9,718 nucleotides of DNA. Origin: Bacteroidota bacterium (lineage in GTDB: Bacteria; Bacteroidota; Bacteroidia; Bacteroidales; WCHB1-69). The position numbers and the translations under genes are program-made. The notes below the pieces were generated by a model. The model saw only the letters and a list, made by a program, of their open reading frames with translations, was not told the origin of the DNA and did no database searches. This document shows positions 7,289 through 9,718 of this stretch, one piece after another. The stretch lies in the NCBI GenBank assembly GCA_023392945.1, contig JAEWNB010000052.1:1-9718 (forward strand), read 5' to 3'. Each line of letters begins with the position of its first letter. Within the stretch, counting starts at the first letter, position 1.

Positions 7289-7428
7289 CACCCAAATCCC
7301 GCTCCGTAGGGACATTATATTGGAACCCGGCGAATTCTCAAACACCCAACCCCGCCACAGAGTGGCGTTATATTGGTAGCCAAGAATTCCAGAGCCCTAC
7401 CCAACGCTCCGTAGGAGCGTTATATTTG
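7289..7428 (-). repeat. Three hairpin repeats, 52-53 bp period, AATATAAYG family
   Basis: Three units share, read on the minus strand, C(C/A)AATATAA, then a hairpin, then TTGGGT; TTATATTGG or TTATATTTG on + starts at 7315, 7368 and 7420. Hairpins: copy 1 TCCC/GGGA (7297-7312, degenerate), copy 2 CGCCAC-AGA-GTGGCG (7353-7367), copy 3 AACGCTCC-GTA-GGAGCGTT (7403-7421). The stems of copies 2 and 3 differ in sequence yet pair perfectly. GAATTC also recurs at 7332 and 7384. The strand is my choice of reading direction only. Confidence 0.8.
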
Positions 7429-7558
7429 TGTCTCGTCCTAAAATAGGTTTACAGGTTAATATTTTAATCCTAAAATTGATTTACAAAAAGAGGATTTTTC
7501 TTGTAATAATTTTTCCATGGTTTTTTGATTTCTCGTCGCCAACTGCCACAACATTGGT

Positions 7559-7630
7559 CGCATTCCTTCCGGAATGCGGGGATTTGTTCAGAATCTCTTT
7601 GCTACCAAGCTGTATTCCCTTCCGGGAATA
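7559..7630. repeat. Two TTCC-loop hairpins 53 bp apart with different stems
   Basis: Hairpin 1 is CGCATTCC-TTCC-GGAATGCG (7559-7578). Hairpin 2 is TATTCCC-TTCC-GGGAATA (7613-7630). The loop is identical and the stems differ but stay fully paired; the loops are 53 bp apart, close to the period of the array at 7289-7428. AATCTCTT recurs after each hairpin (7592, 7641). Confidence 0.8.
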
Positions 7631-7657
7631 AACTGGCGATAATCTCTTCTGCCAGTT
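7631..7657. repeat. AACTGGC/GCCAGTT inverted repeat
   Basis: AACTGGC at 7631-7637 and GCCAGTT at 7651-7657 are perfect inverted arms of seven bases with a 13-base loop, directly after the second TTCC-loop hairpin. Confidence 0.55.
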
Positions 7658-7664
7658 CATTCAT

Positions 7665-7689
7665 CGGCAAGTTCGGCAGAACATTGCCG
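7665..7689. repeat. Hairpin repeat CGGCAAGTTC...GAACATTGCCG, copy 2
   Basis: This copy matches the element at 7191-7214 except for one extra G in the loop (GGCA instead of GCA). Finding it twice within 500 bases shows it is a repeat unit, not a chance hairpin. Confidence 0.8.
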
Positions 7690-7699
7690 AAGGCAAAGA

Positions 7700-7780
7700 T
7701 TCCTCGTCCTCGTTGAGGAAGAGGTGGCAGCCGGCGACAGGAAACAGATTGTAAATTAGCGATTTTCAAACCGTCGCCGG
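7700..7780. repeat. Two further inverted repeats (TTCCTC/GAGGAA and CCGGCGAC/GTCGCCGG)
   Basis: TTCCTC at 7700-7705 pairs with GAGGAA at 7715-7720. CCGGCGAC at 7731-7738 pairs with GTCGCCGG at 7773-7780 across a 34-base AT-rich loop. They close the hairpin-dense block; the GC-rich second pair stands out from the AT-rich flank. Confidence 0.6.
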
Positions 7781-8027
7781 ATGACGGAGTAGGTGTTGCT
7801 GATATTAGGATTTGACGATATTTTCCGATCTCAAGCTGTCTATTGTGTCCAAAAGTTTCGAAAATTCGTTAATTACTGAATTAAATAATTTCTAATCAGT
7901 TCATATTTCTTTTTTCAACCTAATTTTAATAGCAAATTAATTAAAGGTATTTTAACTCCTCCTCCAATCTTTACAATAATATAAAGATATTTAATATAAT
8001 TGAGTTGATATTTTTTCCATTACAACG

Positions 8028-8046
8028 TTCGTCCCACATTCGTCCC
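8028..8046. repeat. Direct repeat TTCGTCCC, 11-bp spacing
   Basis: TTCGTCCC occurs at 8028-8035 and 8039-8046, an offset of 11 bases (about one helical turn). It is a GC-richer island in AT-rich DNA, 50 bases before the -7 element, which would suit a regulator site. Function is unproven. Confidence 0.4.
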
Positions 8047-8095
8047 GAAAAAAGATAAAAATTTGTTATTATGATAAATTGTAAAAACAAAAAGA

Positions 8096-8103
8096 TATAT
8101 TTG
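8096..8103 (+). promoter_or_regulatory. Bacteroidota-type -7 element upstream of the propeller gene
   Basis: TATATTTG matches TAnnTTTG exactly and lies 133 bases before the start codon at 8237, implying a leader of about 125 bases. No TTG sits at the usual distance upstream, and the AT-rich context makes chance matches likelier. Confidence 0.4.
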
Positions 8104-8139
8104 TAACCTATTTGAAAAGAATAACATTATTATGGATTG

Positions 8140-8154
8140 ACTCTAAAATAGAGT
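8140..8154 (+). other. Small hairpin in the leader of the propeller gene
   Basis: ACTCTA at 8140-8145 pairs with TAGAGT at 8149-8154 around AAA, followed by TTTTA counting the last stem base. If transcription starts near 8110 this hairpin lies in the 5' leader. It is too weak to call an attenuator. Confidence 0.25.
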
Positions 8155-8236
8155 TTTACATATTTTATTGCAAGTAACTATTATCAAATTCTTAAAACGG
8201 TTAAAAAAGTAGTCAAAACCCAATAATAGCGATAGT

Positions 8237-9718
8237 ATGAAAAAAATTCTAATGTTCTTATTTTTATGGGGAAGCATGATCTTGCTTCCCGGGCAATCTT
8301 TTCAATGGGCTTATCATGCGGGTGGTTCTCCCAATGGACCCGATGATGAAAAGGTATATCGCTGTCTGTGCGACGAACACAATAACAGCTATGTGCTCCT
8401 CTATTATTCCGATATAATGAATACTCCCCGGCTGAACAACATTCCCATTAATCTGCCATCTACCGGATTGTACTATAATCTTTCTTTTTTGGTGCTTGCC
8501 AGCTACGATTGTGAAGGCAATTTGCGTTGGTATCGCTCTATCCGAAACATGAATCCTTCTTTTGTTGATTATGAAAATGCCAGTATTAATAAAAATTATG
8601 TATCAATGGAAATGATAGACCATCATATTATTTTGGCAATATCCGGTTCAGGTAGTCGATTTTATTTAAGAGATGAAGTCGGACATGATACTTTGCTTGT
8701 ATATAGGGATTCGGCAAATCTCGGAGTAGATGCACTGATAAAATTGGACACTATTGGAAATTTGAAATGGGCCAATTCTGTCTCCTGTGATCTTTATCCT
8801 GTTGCAAACTACGAAAATTTATACACCTATACTCCAACATGTATCAGCTATGACAGTGATCATAATGTCATTGTTTTGAGCAAAATTTATCCTTTTACCG
8901 GAATTCCATCATTTCCTTTAGTGAATGAAAATTTGCTATATATGCTAAAGTACAGTCCGGAAGGAGTCTTGCTATCGGTAAAGCCCTTTTTATTTGACAG
9001 TGGCATGGGGGCAACCAATAATTGGAAACAGTCGCATTTGTCTTGTTATGGGGGAAAATACTATTTCGTCGGTTATACTTTAAGTGATACCATAATAGTG
9101 AATGAACAGTCTGTACCGGTACCCGAAGTTGTAAACAGTTTCAATTTATATATGGCTTGTTTAGACTCCTCAGGTCGTTGTATAAACTATAAATACTTGT
9201 CTCCAAAGTGTATGGTTTCTGATATGGACATAAATGAACAGGGTAATATTTATATTGCAGGCGGAGTTTCTCAGGAATATGACAGTATTCCTCTCAACAA
9301 TCCTTATGGCTTAAATGGGACTAAAATTTTCTTATCCAAATTAGACACCTCGTTAAACGTGGAATATATTAAAGTTGCATGGAGCTATAATGTTCAAAAA
9401 GCAACTTCATTAGCTTTGTTATCGGATAATAAAATTGCTATAGGAGGTTATATGGGAGGATCTATAAGTACTTTTGACAGTATTCAATTTTCTTTTACAG
9501 GATATGACTGTTTTGTGGCAATCTTTGACGAAGAACAGATGCAATTTGTTCATGCCGTTAGAATTGTTAGTGACGGAGATGATGAAGGAGTCACGGCACT
9601 GGCTGCCGACAATCAAAACAATCTCATTGTATGCGGTTCTTACCGAGGAGATAATGTTTTGGTCGGGGATTCCGTTTTTGATAATTACGGAGATCTTGAC
9701 ATTTTCATAGGGCGATTC
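8237..9718 (+). CDS. Secreted SBBP-like beta-propeller protein (3' end missing)
   Basis: The ATG at 8237 opens a frame of 494 codons that runs off the window. A signal peptide is clear: MKK, hydrophobic ILMFLFLWGSMILL, likely cleavage near residues 20-22. The rest repeats a blade unit of about 60-80 residues resembling the SBBP (beta-propeller) family, in which DxFIxKxDxxGNLxW is followed by NxIxIxGxY. DxF-type strands lie near 83 (SFLVLASYDCEGNLRW), 165 (DALIKLDTIGNLKW), 233, 303, 363 (KIFLSKLD), 424 (DCFVAIFD) and 488 (DIFIGRF). NxIxIxG-type strands include GNIYIAGG (about 335), NKIAIGGY and NNLIVCGS. Relatives often end in a T9SS sorting domain, expected beyond the edge here but not seen. 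There is no Shine-Dalgarno. The role is probably surface or extracellular; the ligand is unknown. Confidence 0.88.
   Translation, partial: MKKILMFLFLWGSMILLPGQSFQWAYHAGGSPNGPDDEKVYRCLCDEHNNSYVLLYYSDIMNTPRLNNIPINLPSTGLYYNLSFLVLASYDCEGNLRWYRSIRNMNPSFVDYENASINKNYVSMEMIDHHIILAISGSGSRFYLRDEVGHDTLLVYRDSANLGVDALIKLDTIGNLKWANSVSCDLYPVANYENLYTYTPTCISYDSDHNVIVLSKIYPFTGIPSFPLVNENLLYMLKYSPEGVLLSVKPFLFDSGMGATNNWKQSHLSCYGGKYYFVGYTLSDTIIVNEQSVPVPEVVNSFNLYMACLDSSGRCINYKYLSPKCMVSDMDINEQGNIYIAGGVSQEYDSIPLNNPYGLNGTKIFLSKLDTSLNVEYIKVAWSYNVQKATSLALLSDNKIAIGGYMGGSISTFDSIQFSFTGYDCFVAIFDEEQMQFVHAVRIVSDGDDEGVTALAADNQNNLIVCGSYRGDNVLVGDSVFDNYGDLDIFIGRF

Larger units (their letters stand above)
7470..7664 (-). pseudogene. 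Small minus-strand reading frame interrupted by one TAG
   Basis: On the minus strand an ATG at 7664 opens MNELAEEIIASLFPEGNTAW, a 20-residue helix-like peptide, then TAG at 7604-7602. The same frame continues 43 codons (QRDSEQIPAFRKECDQCCGS, then WRREIKKPWKNYYKKNP) to a TAG at 7472-7470. The frame also stays open upstream of the ATG (IFAFGNVLPNLP). The composition is protein-like, with a CDQCC cluster. The frame runs straight through the TTCC-loop hairpins, so it may instead be a by-product of the repeats. No promoter or family was recognised. Confidence 0.25.
7801..8236. other. AT-rich gene-free leader region before the propeller gene
   Basis: No reading frame of note was seen on either strand. 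Apart from the direct repeat, -7 element and small hairpin listed separately, this is plain AT-rich sequence. Confidence 0.5.

Noticed and set aside
7440..7490. Insertion-sequence end suggested by TCCTAAAAT...TTTACA repeated twice
   Set aside because: The direct repeats are short, no matching inverted end or transposase fragment was found nearby.
7173..7716. Three short plus-strand reading frames (7173-7379, 7428-7631, 7525-7716)
   Set aside because: They only cross hairpin repeats, have no domain or start signal, and show no protein-like composition.

Overview
The window looks like a chromosome fragment of a Bacteroidota bacterium, probably Bacteroidales-like. Three things point there: type IX secretion (T9SS) type B sorting domains on two proteins, an HU-related protein of the Bacteroidota-type HU-HIG family, and AT-rich gene leaders without Shine-Dalgarno sequences but with TAnnTTTG-like -7 elements. 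All confident genes lie on the + strand. No rRNA, tRNA, transposase or CRISPR was seen.

Bases 1-4970 hold two tandem paralogous genes, 11 bases apart and probably co-transcribed. Both encode large secreted proteins with FG-GAP/VCBS calcium-loop repeats, a shared core of about 180 residues, an Ig-like module and a C-terminal type B sorting domain. The first is cut by the window start. The second is complete (1250 aa) and carries an extra array of Cys-containing modules with a recent 309-bp internal duplication. Bases 5136-5741 encode a small lipoprotein whose C-terminal part looks like a thioredoxin fold without its cysteines. Bases 6312-6734 encode the HU-like protein, followed by a strong intrinsic terminator.

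The non-coding DNA is the most unusual part. Bases 5742-6311 are AT-rich and contain a perfect 20-bp inverted repeat whose arms carry DnaA-box-like 9-mers. Bases 6841-6981 hold seven palindromic GAAGCTTCC boxes at an exact 22-bp period. Bases 7107-7780 are packed with hairpins: a REP-like palindrome, a GTAGAGACGCAA inverted repeat, a duplicated CGGCAAGTTC element, and two hairpin sets spaced 52-53 bp whose stems differ while their pairing is kept. A small minus-strand reading frame with one in-frame TAG runs through the second set. Bases 7801-8236 are an AT-rich leader.

Bases 8237-9718 start a secreted beta-propeller-type protein with six full SBBP-like modules and the start of a seventh, cut by the window end. 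Overall the window is a surface-protein locus split by a short housekeeping segment (HU-like protein) and a repeat-dense intergenic region.
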